Shown here one piece after another: positions 12,975 through 25,085 of a stretch of 64,000 bases of DNA; position 1 is the stretch's first letter; each line of letters begins with the position of its first letter. Under the pieces are notes generated by a model, which was not told the origin of the DNA, searched no databases, and saw nothing but the letters and a program-made list of their open reading frames with translations. Origin of the DNA: Zanthoxylum bungeanum (lineage: Eukaryota; Streptophyta; Magnoliopsida; Sapindales; Rutaceae). Location: NCBI GenBank assembly GCA_019454045.1, contig SKCR01033452.1:1-64000 (forward strand). Reading direction: 5' to 3'. A program made the position numbers and the translations under genes.

Positions 12975-14100
12975 CCATTAACATATGTATTTGTTATTTA
13001 ATGTAAATAAAAGTACATATATAATAATAATTATAATAATTAATATTTAGATATTAAAATGTTAAATATTTGAATAATTAAATAATATCCATATTACATA
13101 AATGTTATGCAATATGTTTAATTATTATTGATACATGTGGCATGGCCGAAACTCCTTCTTCCTAAACACTCTCAAATTTGTTTGATGATTCAAGAAAGAA
13201 AAGTAAAAAAAATCAAGAAAAGTCCAAGGAAATTAAGAGATTAAAGGTAATCCCCAATATCCCTAAGCTTGGAAAGCATGTTTCTTGTTTCTTGATCATC
13301 TAGTGAGATTCTAGGGTTTCTTATTTTCTTTAAAATTTGGGTGTTTTTGATTTGGAAGATGGAATTGAAGGTTTGGTGCATGTGTGAAGTAAATTTGAAT
13401 GATATTATTGTATTATTGGTTCAATTTAATCATTTGATGATATGTTGCCATTCTAGAGTATTATGACCACTCTTGTAATTCCTAGAATTATTCTTGGGTG
13501 CTTCATTGGTGGTGGCTTGGATTGATATTATGATTAATATGATTAATGTTAAGAAAATTGGATTAAAGCACGAAAAATTGATAATTTTACCTTCTGGATC
13601 AGATCTGGAAAAACTGTTTTTATGGTGATGAAAATTATGTCATATAAATATATTGGATGTGTTTTGGGATTTGGAATAATTGCCGAAAACTGTTTCAGAG
13701 TTGAAATATGCGAAAACAGCGAAAAATGGCGATACCGAGTGAGTTTTGAGCCAACTGGTTTATGGCAGCCCAAACAGTGAATTGGTCACTGTTTGGGCAG
13801 CCCATGAACTGCCCAAGCACTATTGGGGCTGAGCTGGGCAGCCCTTATATGCATTGGGTGGTCGGTTCGGTCAAAAACACATTTTATGCCATTTTGCGGA
13901 AAAACATTTTCGTAAAAGTTTCGCGATGTTTCTTAACTATTTATGTCATTATTTGATATCGAATAAATATTTTTAGGTGAAATATGAATGAATTATTCAT
14001 ATTGGATATTGAATATTTTATTCGGTAATTTAAAAAGTTTTAAAATTAAGATTTCACCTAAACCGCGAGCTTCCTCTGCGCCCGCGCCAAAATTCCAACA
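12975..14100 (+). repeat. Copia B2 left LTR, second part
   Basis: After the CCATT duplication (12975-12979) the interrupted LTR resumes and ends at ATTCCAACA (14100). Against the B1 LTRs it lacks roughly 160 bp near 13145, where the segment running from the ATTTAATTATAC-like block to the TTCTTCATTC block is gone. Confidence 0.85.
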
Positions 14101-17100
14101 AAAATAGTATTAGAGCAGGTCTGATTCTTCATCTATTACATTAGTCATGTTTGATATATGATATAAAATCAAATTTTGATGTTTGCACATGCATGTAATT
14201 TAGATGTTTCTTGACTTTTAGTTCTACGCTAACGAAAAACGTAACGAAAATTTAATGGTTAAATTAAGTTATATTTTCTAAGGTAGAATTGTACTGTTTG
14301 GAAATTGATCTAAATTAAATTCTGCATTTGATGTAGAGCAAAGCTTTCTTGAGGAATATCCCCGCTTAAATAAGGCTGTAAAGTGACATGTATTGGATGC
14401 ATGTTTCTTGGTCCGTCTTGTCAATACGGTTTATGTGTATCTTTTATAGCTGCATCCGAGAAAGTGCCAAAGCAGTGAGGGTGTAGTTGATAGAATTTTA
14501 TCCATGCCGGATGTATATTTGATACTAGACAAATTCAAGTGAAAGTGGAAATCATGAACATGCCAAAGCTGTCAGGACTACATCGGTAGCTTGAGTTTGT
14601 CATTGGCAAGTAAATCCTTGATACGCCTTATTATGAACGTGCCAAAGCTGTCATAATGAGAAATGGTCAGGACCAAAATTCGGAGTCACAGTGAGTGTGA
14701 TTGACAATGAGTTGTCTACCTAATAAATATACGTAGGCGAGATCGTGCCAAAGCTGTGAGTCGAAATATATTCATGGGGTTAACCTCTCACTGTGGAATT
14801 CGATTTAATTATTGAATTCCTGTTTTCCGTTGGGAATTACGGTATTACATAAAGTAGTCGGAGACACTGCTGCGTTAAAAATCCATAACTAAAACAATGT
14901 ATAATTTTATAGAAATTGCTGCTTTTGTTTTCCTTTATTCTATATTGTTAATAGAATTATACTTCTAATCCACTGCATGCATATTATTTGAATATGTTTT
15001 CTGACTTCACTTATGGTTGCGTAGTTCTAGAATAGGTTATAGAATGTTAGTAGACTTGGATATTGTTAGATTAGTCAAAACCATTGGGAACAGTTGTTCC
15101 GATTTTCTTGAAAATCAAGATGGTTAGTGACCTCGTTATTAAGTCATGATATGTAATCTAAATAGATATATGTTTTAGGACATAATTGTCTAGAGAGAAT
15201 AGTTTCTTGTGCGGTAAGAATTGACGTGAATTAGTTCATGTCTCGAGATTCTTGACTGGCACTAAGAAAACTCCATTAGGTATTTGTTTATCTCGTAATG
15301 ACGTTTCTTAGCTTTAGTGACTTCTAGAAGTAATGTGTTTGACACAATTTGGTAATCAATTATTTGCAATTTTTTGTGAATAATTGAAGGCAAATTATAG
15401 AGCTTAAGAAAGAAGATGTGTATAGTTCTGTGTTGAGAATATCGATTCTCACAATACGACAATTATAGGTATTGGATATCGGATCTCCCGTCTATTTAAT
15501 TAAAATAATGTTTATTGATTGTTTTGCTATTTGATATCAAAACTTGCGACTATTGGATATTTACATGTTCTTTATAAATAATTTTTACATATTTTAATAT
15601 GACTAGTAGTGTCATTGATGAAGAGATAAACATTAAGAAAATATTCGGTTAACTAAATAACTTAGAATAGTGTTTTATGAGATTTTATCACATAAGCATT
15701 AGATACTTATTCCGTATGGTAAAAGATAGTATGATACGAGATCATACCATACATCATTATCCATTTAATGAATATTGTATTCAGGAATGTAATTAAATCT
15801 CATTTAACCAATGATCGTCATTGGACCACAGGATTTATTAAACTAATACGTTGGATGTATGTAGTTTAATGAATCATAAATTGCCCTGGATAGTTTTCTT
15901 TACTTCGTAACTTAGTTAATGAATTTTCATGACTTAGTTACATGTTTCTAAAAGAATATATATTGAACGTCTTGAATGGTTCGAGAACTTTCAATATGTT
16001 TATGATGAAACACAAATTCAATATATTTTGAATGGTTCAAAGATATTCTATTTGAAGTATTGAAAACTATATTTTAAAATTCATTGTGAGTCTTTGAACT
16101 GTTCAAGGATGTTTGATATGATCAAACATATGAATTTATGGCAATTAGTTCTAAAGTTATTTAATGAATGCGATTCTTACTTAATATTATTCTTCTACGA
16201 TTCCATCATGATGGAATTGATCAGTGGGAGAAATTGAATCTTATATAATCTGATTCGTTTGATATTGAGTGTTACCGAATTAGTTTTAAATACTCTTGGG
16301 GATATGCTCCAGTAACACAATTCATCATTTTAATTAAGGTTCCATTAGTTTCTACAGTTACGTATATGATATGTATAAGTAGAAAATTCGAATCTTAAAA
16401 GGTTTGAGATTTGAATCTTTCTTTTGTATAATTTTTGTATAATTGAAAGTACTTGCGCCTTGGAGGTACAAGTAAAAGTTTATCATTTATTCTATTTAAA
16501 AGGACATTGTATTTTATTTGATAGAATATATTTTCTACGATCCCGAGTAATAATTTTTTTTTATTACTTGGTGTGTAGCATCAGATGTTAACAATTGAAG
16601 AAAAGACTTGACTTGTTGAAGTCAAATGTGAGAGTGATAAACTATAAATGGAATCACATAATTATTAAGATGAAAAGACCCTTAGACAGCTTTCATATAA
16701 GTCCAATAGGATGTCAGAAGCATTTGCAAAGTATTTGATACTTAATGGTTCTGCTTGTTTTCTTATTGAGAAAATTATCCTATAACTTATAGTGGGAGTG
16801 ATATTTGATATCGATTTCGGAAGTTAGCATTAAACCATAGATCTAAGATTATTTATAGCTTACGACGATCAAGTTCGGAATTTGATTGAGCTTTCGTTAT
16901 GAATCGTTCATAAACAACAAAAGCAAAGTGATCTTATTAAAGGTTTGACCTTTATAGTATGACAGTGGGAAAAGTTATACTCAGTAATCTATTGTAGATT
17001 CTGAGAAAACTTATCCCTAGTCGCACTTATTGAACAATTAAAGATCTGTTAGTTAATATTGATATTAAACTATGCATTTTGGCTAATGAATACAAAGTGG

Positions 17101-18355
17101 TGTTCCTGAATGGTTTCTTCGAATGAGAGACCCATTGTGATTTCTTTGTTTGAAGAGTTCATTCTAGAATGGCCCTAGAGTTTGTATTCTGCTAAGATCG
17201 TAGTTTGGTATAATGGCTTATAGAGCCTATTGTAGACTCAAGTGAGCTTTACAGAAATCTATGTTCTTTAATTTTGATAACAGTCAGATTGTCTGATTTT
17301 ATCAAAGCATAGAGAATACATATTTGATAGTCGGATCAGTGGGAGCGTAGAAATTTCTTTCTAGTATTATTTATCATAACGACATTATCATTATTAATAT
17401 AATAATGAGATGTTTATGAGGTAAAATATTTACCTAAGTCTTCTTTTCTCCTTGAATGCATTGAGAGTAGTCTCTGTTATATTTGATATAAAGTTTTATA
17501 TATGATATAAAACTTAGAGACTTATGAGATACTCTCATTAGTCATACATAGGATATGATCTAACAAAGGACACATCAAAACTATCAGTATGACAGTTAGT
17601 ATAACTGTTTGACAGTTAGTGAGTCTCTTGTATATAGTATTCATCTTTCATAAATGATGATTCCTTAGTCGAAAGAGAAATTGATTAGAATGTCTAATCA
17701 ATCTTATGCATTATAGGAAAATGGCATAATGAATAATATATTATATACGATTAAAGATATCAATTTAATCGTAATAGTTACGAGCTATTTTGATACGCTG
17801 TAGACCATAAGATGTGTCTTGAAACAAGTTCTTTGTTATCTTTGAGATATTAAAAATAAGTTTCTTCTTCATGGAGAATATAATCCGCAACCATTAGGAT
17901 CAAATTGGTTTTGAGTCTAATTATGACGTTAGACAGTCTACGTCATATAAAGTCAGAAAAGACGCAGTGGGAGTGTCACAGTTGATTCTACTGTATTAGT
18001 GGAATTAGTTGTAACTTATGAAGTTGCATAGTGACCTTACAGATTAGAAGTTTTGATATTAGTATTGTGTTTGCGGTTGTCTACATAGTATTTTGGATTT
18101 GATCTCTAAATACATAGACAACTTTATAGCCATAGCGCAATATTGATATCACATCTGAGTCATATTGATGTAGAACTTGGGTTCTACAAAATATGAATGA
18201 TGATGGTTAAGGGAAACCATTGAGTTTGTTGGACAAACTCAATTTGTTATAGCGGGCTTGAGTGCTAGGTGAGCTCTTGAGGGCCATGATTATGTGATAC
18301 ACATTTAGATGTGTATATGATATCATGGATTGGCACTAGATCAAATGGGAGAAAT
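14101..18355 (+). pseudogene. Copia B2 interior: leader plus eroded gag-pol
   Basis: Collinear with the B1 interior along its length. The leader carries GCCAAAG motifs (14468-14770). Further relics are a GATCGTCATTGGACC block (15813-15830), a reverse transcriptase relic ending in TGA at 17124-17126, and an RNase H relic near 17955-18005. The TGA sits at the same codon as in the copies at 1181 and 9259. I see no intact domain. The purine-rich tract before the next LTR (18343-18355) is fairly well kept. Confidence 0.8.
14105..14119 (+). promoter_or_regulatory. B2 primer-binding site, decayed
   Basis: TAGTATTAGAGCAGG, two changes from the tRNA-Met site of B1, at the same four-base distance from the LTR end. 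Confidence 0.75.
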
Positions 18356-19595
18356 TGTTAGGGTTGATGCTCGGAGTGCCAATCCAGATCGTATTTATGT
18401 CCGATTCATGAATACGAACAATTCATTTTTCCACAATATTACTTATTTAATGGTAGCATCTCTTTTCTTTTATATATATATTCGATCTAATTACGATTAG
18501 ATATCTAATTATGATTAGATTGAAACTAAATCTGATTTAGTGATACTTGTATATTAGACAAAGACCATAGGATTTACAATGTAGTGCGCAGTTACAACGT
18601 AGCTTGTAATTACATTGAGAAGCGTCACTATAAGTTGTATATCTTTAAATAAATTTCCTGGTCAAGATTTACTAACACGAGTCGGTTAGTAAAATCCGTT
18701 GAGACCAATATATGTCGTATATCGTGACTTGGTTCGATCGTTTATCCCAATGAACCATGAGTCTCGGGTGACTCGTATAGACATGTAGGTATTTATTTGA
18801 TAAACACTGAACGACTCACTGAAGGTTTCCTAATAGATGGTACACCAACGTCAATAGGAATCTTCTCGAGTTGAGCGAGCATAGTGGTCTTTCGACTTGA
18901 GATACCACAGTAGATATATGAGTTATCCTCCATACTTTGGTGGCAGTCACGTCACCGATCTATTTAGATCAGACCTCTGTCTATTTTTTGGTTGTGGACT
19001 GATGCTCATGATATCCAGTGCGTATCAAGATAGAATCCGTCAGTCCTGTGTATAGGGCATATGTATCATACACGTGTTTACGATCTAGTAAATCCATGGC
19101 CGTGGTATAACTTCGGAAGCGAGTTTCGAGTGTTATTTGGAGATCGTAAATTTGAAAGTGGACTATATTATACCATAAGGACTTGACGTTTTTATCTATA
19201 TCCCATGTATAATATGGATAGCCTGTGACGGAGGGATTATACGTATGCAATGACCTCGACTTGCATAGTTTAGCGAGATTATTTGTGGTCGTCATAATTC
19301 ATGAGTGGGTGAATTATGGACACAAAATTGGATTTCGTGGCAGATAAACCTAAACTTAGAGAGTCCCACAATATGAAGTGTACTAGTTGAGTATTTGGGC
19401 AATGTGTTATGAATAATACAGATTATTTATAATACTTCACCAGAGTAAATGAGTTAATTCGAATCGTTTAAACGGTTAAACGAAAACACATGCTTTAAGG
19501 CATTTTGGTCAATTAATAATTAAGGTGTATTTGTATTGATACAAAATTTAATTTGATACATATTAATTAATTATCAAATGAGACTTTGACACATG
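18356..19595 (+). repeat. Copia B2 right LTR, truncated by a TAT-like LTR
   Basis: LTR start TGTTAGGGTTGATGCTC. The sequence follows the family until GACACATG and is then replaced by a TAT-like LTR end at 19596. The missing rest should lie beyond the right edge of the window, past element D. The last five bases (ACATG) are the expected target duplication, but its partner is not visible. Confidence 0.8.
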
Positions 19596-21422
19596 TGTAG
19601 GAGCGAAGCGAGGTTTACCGCTATACCTACGATGTTCGGCGACCACGACACTGTTGGGCTCGCAGCCCGTAGAGAGTATGGATTAGCCCGCAGGGGACTA
19701 AATCAGAGAATAAATGAGTCACCACCCAGTGTGAACTGGGAAAGATTTAAGGCCGCACTCACTCCTCGCAAGGGAAGACCTCAAACCGTTGGGTTCAGAA
19801 TGGTCCCTTATTTATGCCAGTATAATGGACAGGTTCACACATTGGTATAGCCAAGTCTTATGCAGTTCATACAAAGTAATTCAAATAAACACAAATTTGC
19901 ACACCAATAAATATTAATAATCACAATAATATAGTTCCAAAAGCATATTAAATTAAGAAATACGAGATGAGATAACGAAAATTATAATAAACAGTCAAAA
20001 GCAGGAAAAACGTCAATAAATAAATAACAAACAAAAGGGGGTTAATCACACATGTATGAGTATTTCCCGAGTGGTGCATGGAGTTGTATCCAAGTACAGA
20101 CCACACTACCGTCCATTCGGATTCGGCTACAGAATTTACGTCTAGGTTTCCATCCGATATACCGCAAGAGATAATAACATACATAATCATCAATGCAATG
20201 TAAACGGACATAAAAATATGACAATGCATATGCATATAGTTATCAACATGAAAAAATATAAACAAAATAAAGGCGAAATAATAAAATAACAATAAAAATG
20301 AACAAATATATAAAAAGATAACACTAAATAGATAAAAAAAAAATAAAAAAATGCCGAAGAAAGAAATGTGGCCAGAGATTTGGTATGCAACATCCAGAAC
20401 TATAAAAATAAATGTGGTAAAGATGCCCTCAGGTCTTACCTTTTAATTTGCTTTCTCGGAAGTGCGTTAGGCTGTCGCCGGAAGGATCAAAGTTGGTTCG
20501 CTGTTTGCTGTTTCAGACTGCTGGTTTTCTGTTTCTGGTTGCTGTTTTCTATTTTTGGTTCGCTGTTTGCTATTTCTTGTTCACTATTTTACTATTTCTG
20601 GTTGCTGTTTTCTAGTTAACTTTGGGGCTGTTTTTGGTTGTTTTTGGCACCATTTTTGGGTTGTTTTTGGCACTATTTTTTGGTGGTTTGCTAGTTGTCT
20701 TCTCTCTCAGTTTTTTGTTGTTTTCCCTTGGTGTTTTGTTGTCTTTTGGCTGGTTGTTTTTGGGGCTGTTTTTTGGTTGTTTTTGGGGCTTTTTTTTGGT
20801 TGTTTTTTTGTTATTTTCTTGTTGTTTCGGTTTTGGCAGGTTGTTGTTGTTTCTGTGATGGAAGAAGAAAATGAGCCTCTCTTATTTCACGTCTAGGGTT
20901 TTTTTTTCGGTTGCCGTCCATGCCTCCTCAAGAAGATGACTTTAGGTCCCTTTTATAATGATTTGAAGGGATCTCCAAATAGGGAAACAAATCATGTTGA
21001 TTTGGGAAATTTATTCCCAAATTATTTTGGGAATACAATCTCATAAATTTGGTGATGAGGATATCTCAAATCTTGTTAAATTGGTAAGGTTGGGATTTCA
21101 AATCTTGTTAAATTAGAAAGTATTGATGAGGAATTTTGAACATGTGGATTGCATGGGATTTTAGGCGTGTGGATGGATTGCATGGGATCTTGGGCGTGCG
21201 GATGGATTGCATGGGCTTTGGGCCGTGTGGATAGGCCGAAGTTGAAGGGTGCAAGGGCGTGTATGGTGGGTCTGAGGCTAAGGTTTTGAAACATCGGCTG
21301 ACTGAGCGAATCCGAGGCTGGCTAGTGAGTCCGAATCCGATGAGGTGGTAATTTTTTTGGAGGTTTTCTTTCCTTACAGCATTCATTTTCTGCAACTTCA
21401 GCAACTTTTCAGGTAGTGCCTC
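19596..21422 (-). repeat. TAT-like LTR fragment A (minus strand)
   Basis: On the minus strand this runs from an LTR-start block (GAGGCACTACCTG, matching 24831-24855) to an LTR end in CTACA at 19596. In order it shares with the D LTR: a segment of short GC-rich runs with GGCCCAAAGCCC-like words, a pyrimidine/purine-skewed tract, a GACCTGAGGGCA block (near 20420), a block of about 125 bp at 20055-20170 (matching 23170-23290), and the terminal 250 bp (19596-19850 matching 21423-21640). The first 75 bp or so of the LTR are missing where D begins. The frame at 19593-19850 falls in this terminal block and shows no known domain. Confidence 0.7.
20490..20860 (-). repeat. Skewed low-complexity tract in LTR A
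   Basis: The plus strand is T/G-rich with loosely repeated CTGTTTCTGGTTG and TTGTTTTTGGGGCTG words. A similar tract lies in the D LTR at 23455-23700. Hydrophobic Phe/Trp/Leu-rich open frames here arise from the skew and are not credible membrane proteins. Confidence 0.7.
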
Positions 21423-21756
21423 TGTAGGACACAGAAATTGGGCGACGCATGCTGTTCTAGGCTCGCGGCCTAGTTGGGAGTACGGAGTAGCCCGCATGGG
21501 ACTAAACCGGAGAATAAAGGAGTCGCCACCCGGTGTGAACCGGGAAAATGATTTAAGGCCGCACTCACCCCTCGCAAAGGAAGACCTCAAACCGCTGGGT
21601 TCGGAATGGTCCCTTACTTATGCCACTTGCAATAAAATGATTTGTGCAATAATTTAATCGAGTCTAGCAACATATATTCCTAAGGGTATCCTATTTCTAA
21701 GTTCGTACGCATAAATCAAAAGTTCATCTAAGTTCACATGTAACACATTTTCATAT

Positions 21757-21990
21757 TTGCATACAACCTATTTGCATATAATTTATGTCCAAATTTGCAT
21801 TACAACCTATTTGCATACAATATATGTCCAAATTTGCATACAACCTATTTGCATACAATCTATGTCCAAATTTGCATACAACCTATTTGCATACAATCTA
21901 TGTCCAAATTTGCATACAACCTATTTGCATACAATCTATGTCCAAATTTACATACAACCTATTTGCATATAATCTATGTCCGAATTTGCA
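21757..21990 (-). repeat. 38-bp tandem repeat in the D LTR
   Basis: About six copies of a 38-bp unit built on CAACCTATTTGCATACAATC and then TATGTCCAAATTTGCATA. Copies differ by few bases, so the expansion is recent relative to the LTR. Open frames on the plus strand merely reflect the repeat. The array is absent from LTR A. Confidence 0.9.
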
Positions 21991-22319
21991 TGCATAAAGA
22001 TAAATTGAAATACGGCAAGCATACGATTTCATAAGCACATTATATTCATGGATACGGCAATACAAGCAAATGATGATTGTATAAGCATGCTTAAAATTGA
22101 ATTAGAATAATGGCAATCGCATAATCTCACAAACACATTGCATTGATAATCATGGAAGCGCAAACAAGCAATAATTATGCAAGCATACATATTAAAGAGA
22201 GGCAATTAAGTGCATAATGTAAAAAGATAACTATAGAGGTAATTATAAGTTAAAATAAACATGCTATGGTGCGATGCAAAAGAAGATAGACAATACAAAA
22301 AGCAAATAATGAAATAAAA

Positions 22320-23080
22320 GGCGCGGTAAAACATCGTGGCAAAGGTAGCCTTTAGGCTTTTAATCCCTCGAAATGGAGGACCTTTAATCCAACTTGATAA
22401 GCCCATGTGAGATGCAATGTGATGCATGATTATGCAAGGAGATGACATACAAAAAGAAAATAACGAAGTAAGAGGCGTGGCAAAACGTCGTGGCAAAGGT
22501 AGCCCTTAGGCTTTTAATCCCTCGAAATGGAGGACCTTTAATCCAACTTGATAAGCCCATGCGCATTACATTACAATGCATATAAAATAAAGACATCTAT
22601 ATGGAACTTCGTATGTCCGATTGAACATATCTCACATTCAACCGAATATACATTATCCGGCGCGGCAAAATATCGTGGTAAAGGCTTTTAACCCCTCGAC
22701 ATGGAGGACCTTTAATCCAACTTACTAAGCCCATGCGCTAATAACATAATGCATATAAAAATAAAGACAACAATATCGGACTTCGTATACCCGATTGAAC
22801 ATATCTTACATTCGACCAAATATACATCATCCGGCGCTGCAAAACATCATGGTAAAAGATTTTAACCCCTCGACATGGAGGACCTTTAATCCAACTTACT
22901 AAGCCCATGCGCTAATAACATAATGCATATAAAGACAACAATATCAGACTTTGTATACCCGATTGAATACATCTTACATTCAACCGGATATACATCATCC
23001 GGCGCGGCAAAGCATCGTGGTAAAGGATTTTAACCCCTCGAAAAAGAGGACCTTTAATCCAACTTACTAAGCACATGCAC
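22320..23080 (-). repeat. Tandem repeat of about 170 bp in the D LTR (five copies)
   Basis: A conserved block with GGCGCGGCAAAACATCGTGG and GGAGGACCTTTAATCCAACT recurs near 22320, 22473, 22659, 22832 and 22999 with 153-186 bp spacing. It is absent from LTR A, so it was gained in the D lineage. Confidence 0.85.
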
Positions 23081-24923
23081 TTTATCTCATCATTACACAA
23101 ACAAATAACATGCAGAAATTAAATAACGGATAATAAACAAACACGACAAAATAAATCGAAATATGTGCCATTTGCTCGAGTGGTACGTGGAGTTGTATCC
23201 CAAGTACAGACCGCACTACCGTCCATTTAGATTCGGCTACGGAGTTTACGTCTGGGTTTCCATCCTATATACCACAAGAGGCGACACATTTTCCATTTTA
23301 TTCAAGGGCCACAACACACATCATTCCATAATACTCATGCAAATAATAAACAATGAAAATATAAATGAAAATAGATGTAAAAAGTGCCCTCAGGTCTAAC
23401 CTTCTACGTCGACTCTCGGACTCGCGTTACACTGTGATCAGAAGAGCTAACGCTCCGCAACTTTTCTGGTTCACTGGTTTGCGTCTTTCCTCGCTATTTT
23501 CACTGCTCGGGCTACTGTTTTCCAACCTTTCACTGCTGTTTTTGCTGCTGTTTTTCAGTCACTATTTTTGCTGTATAAGGCTACTGTTTTAGGGTGATTT
23601 GTTCACTGTTTGGGGACTGTTTTCAGAGATTTGGGGACTATTTTGGGCAGTTTCTGGACTGTTTCAAGGGACTATTTCGGTGTTTTGGTGGTCTGTTGAA
23701 GTGAGCTGAGTGGGGCACGTTTTTATGGTGGTGATTTGCGTGAACTGGTCTGTTTGCAGGTCTGTTCGTGAGTGGATGCGTGAATTGAGTGAGGGTTTGT
23801 CTGGTTACTGCCGAGGTGTTGATTATGTGGCTCGTGGAGGCTGATTATTTTGTTTATTTCACGTGGGGATCTGCTGCATGGGTTCTTTGTATTTGGTCGG
23901 TGATGGGGCATGTGTGGCTTACATTGAAGGTGGCTTTGGTCGGTGAGGGGGCATGCGTGGCTTACGTTGAAGGTGGCTTACGTGAGTGTGAAGGTGGCGT
24001 TGAATGGTAGTTTGTTTGCTTGGTCAGAGGGTGTTAGGTGTATTTTGTTTGTGTGTGCATGTGATTAGGGCTGATGAATGGCGATGAATTGATGTGTTGG
24101 ATGAAGAGGGGGGCTGGTTAAGTGGAGCGAGATCGTGGCGTGAAGGAATTGAGGCAAATGGAGTGTGTCAATTTATGTTGTTTGTGAGGGCAGGACATGA
24201 GGTGTTTGAGAGTGGCCGATGTGCTTAGAGATTAATGGGTTGTTGAAGGCTATTCGGGTTTATATGTTTGAGAGAGAAGAGAGATGAATTTGTTTAGGGT
24301 TTCATTGTTTTGTGTATGGTGAGAGGACTGAGCTGCCGTCCGTCCCTCTAGGGTTGTATTAAGTTATATTTTATAGTGGTGCATTAGGGTTTGCATGGAT
24401 TTTTAAACAAGGAAACAAGATCAATTAAAAAGGATGGATTTTATTTAGTTTATTAAAGGAAATGATGTTTGTATTTTAGGTGAGGAATATCTTTAATTGG
24501 TGAGTGATTTATTAAAATTAGGAAATGATTTATTTTAATTTTGGAATTTAATTTAATTAGATTTTAATTTAATTTCAATTTAATTGGTTTTAATTTTAAT
24601 TTAATTTAATTGGTTTTAATTTTAATTTGTGACATGTTTTAATTATTTTTGGATTGGGCTTGGGTGAGATGGGCTTGGTGTGTGTCTTAGTGATGGTTTG
24701 GGCCAAGGTTAAGTGAATTTTAAAACAAAGGTCCACAAGCGAGCCCGAAGCTAAGCAACGAATCAAATCAAAAACGTCAATTCTTGACGTTTCCCTTCCG
24801 ACAACCGTTTCCCGCGACTTCCGCGACTTAAAAGGTAGTGCCTCCAAATGAGACTCATTATCGAGACTTACATGCAAAAATGCAGTATCATCATCAGAAT
24901 CATGCAAAAATACAATGTCTACA

Positions 24924-24937
24924 ATCGCCCCCACTTT
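24924..24937 (-). promoter_or_regulatory. Element D polypurine tract
   Basis: The minus strand reads AAAGTGGGGGCGAT directly before the LTR start, equivalent to AAAGTGGGGGCGAC before the 3' LTR of E (56802-56815). This is the plus-strand DNA primer site and it fixes the orientation of D. Confidence 0.9.
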
Positions 24938-25085
24938 GATGGGGCTTGTGCAGTGTGTGACAGTGACAACCCTATCAAATTCATGCATGTATTTTTACTT
25001 ACCTGGTCCGTCGGCCATTGCCGAACTTACCTGTTGTTTCACTGCTTTTGCGAGATGGTCCGATCTCTGTGATTTATTCCTGAAT
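24938..25085 (-). other. Conserved pre-polypurine segment of D
   Basis: This segment matches the last 100 bp or so of the E interior (56711-56801), including a GATAGG-TTGTCACTGT block and a CAGGTAAGT word (minus strand, 24997-25005). It is non-coding as far as I can see. Confidence 0.7.

Larger units (their letters stand above)
21423..24923 (-). repeat. Element D 3' LTR (TAT/Ogre-like, minus strand)
   Basis: On the minus strand the LTR starts TGTAGACATTG at 24923, directly after a G-rich polypurine tract, and ends at CTACA (21423); TGTAG and CTACA are inverted terminal repeats. At about 3.5 kb it is much longer than LTR A because of internal tandem repeats (21757-21990 and 22320-23080) and extra sequence at 23700-24640. 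The words TGGCGACTCC occur about 100 bp inside its end, in both A and D. The AT-rich part near 24480-24640 consists of TTTAATTT runs. Confidence 0.75.

Noticed and set aside
20368..20896. Phe/Trp/Leu-rich open frames that look like membrane proteins
   Set aside because: They lie in a T/G-skewed low-complexity tract of an LTR. Three frames are hydrophobic at once, which is a composition effect.
21515..21535. TGGCGACTCC on the minus strand as a primer-binding site that would end the D LTR here
   Set aside because: The sequence continues another 100 bp to a CTACA end in both A and D, and in A that end abuts copia DNA. I treat the word as internal to the LTR, though a duplicated primer-site region is possible.
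21108..21590. 160-codon minus-strand frame
   Set aside because: It crosses the junction of two LTRs (A and D); Pro/His-rich residues come from short repeats.
21757..22034. CRISPR-like array of 38-bp repeats
   Set aside because: Repeats are directly adjacent without spacers, inside a plant retrotransposon LTR. It is a simple minisatellite.
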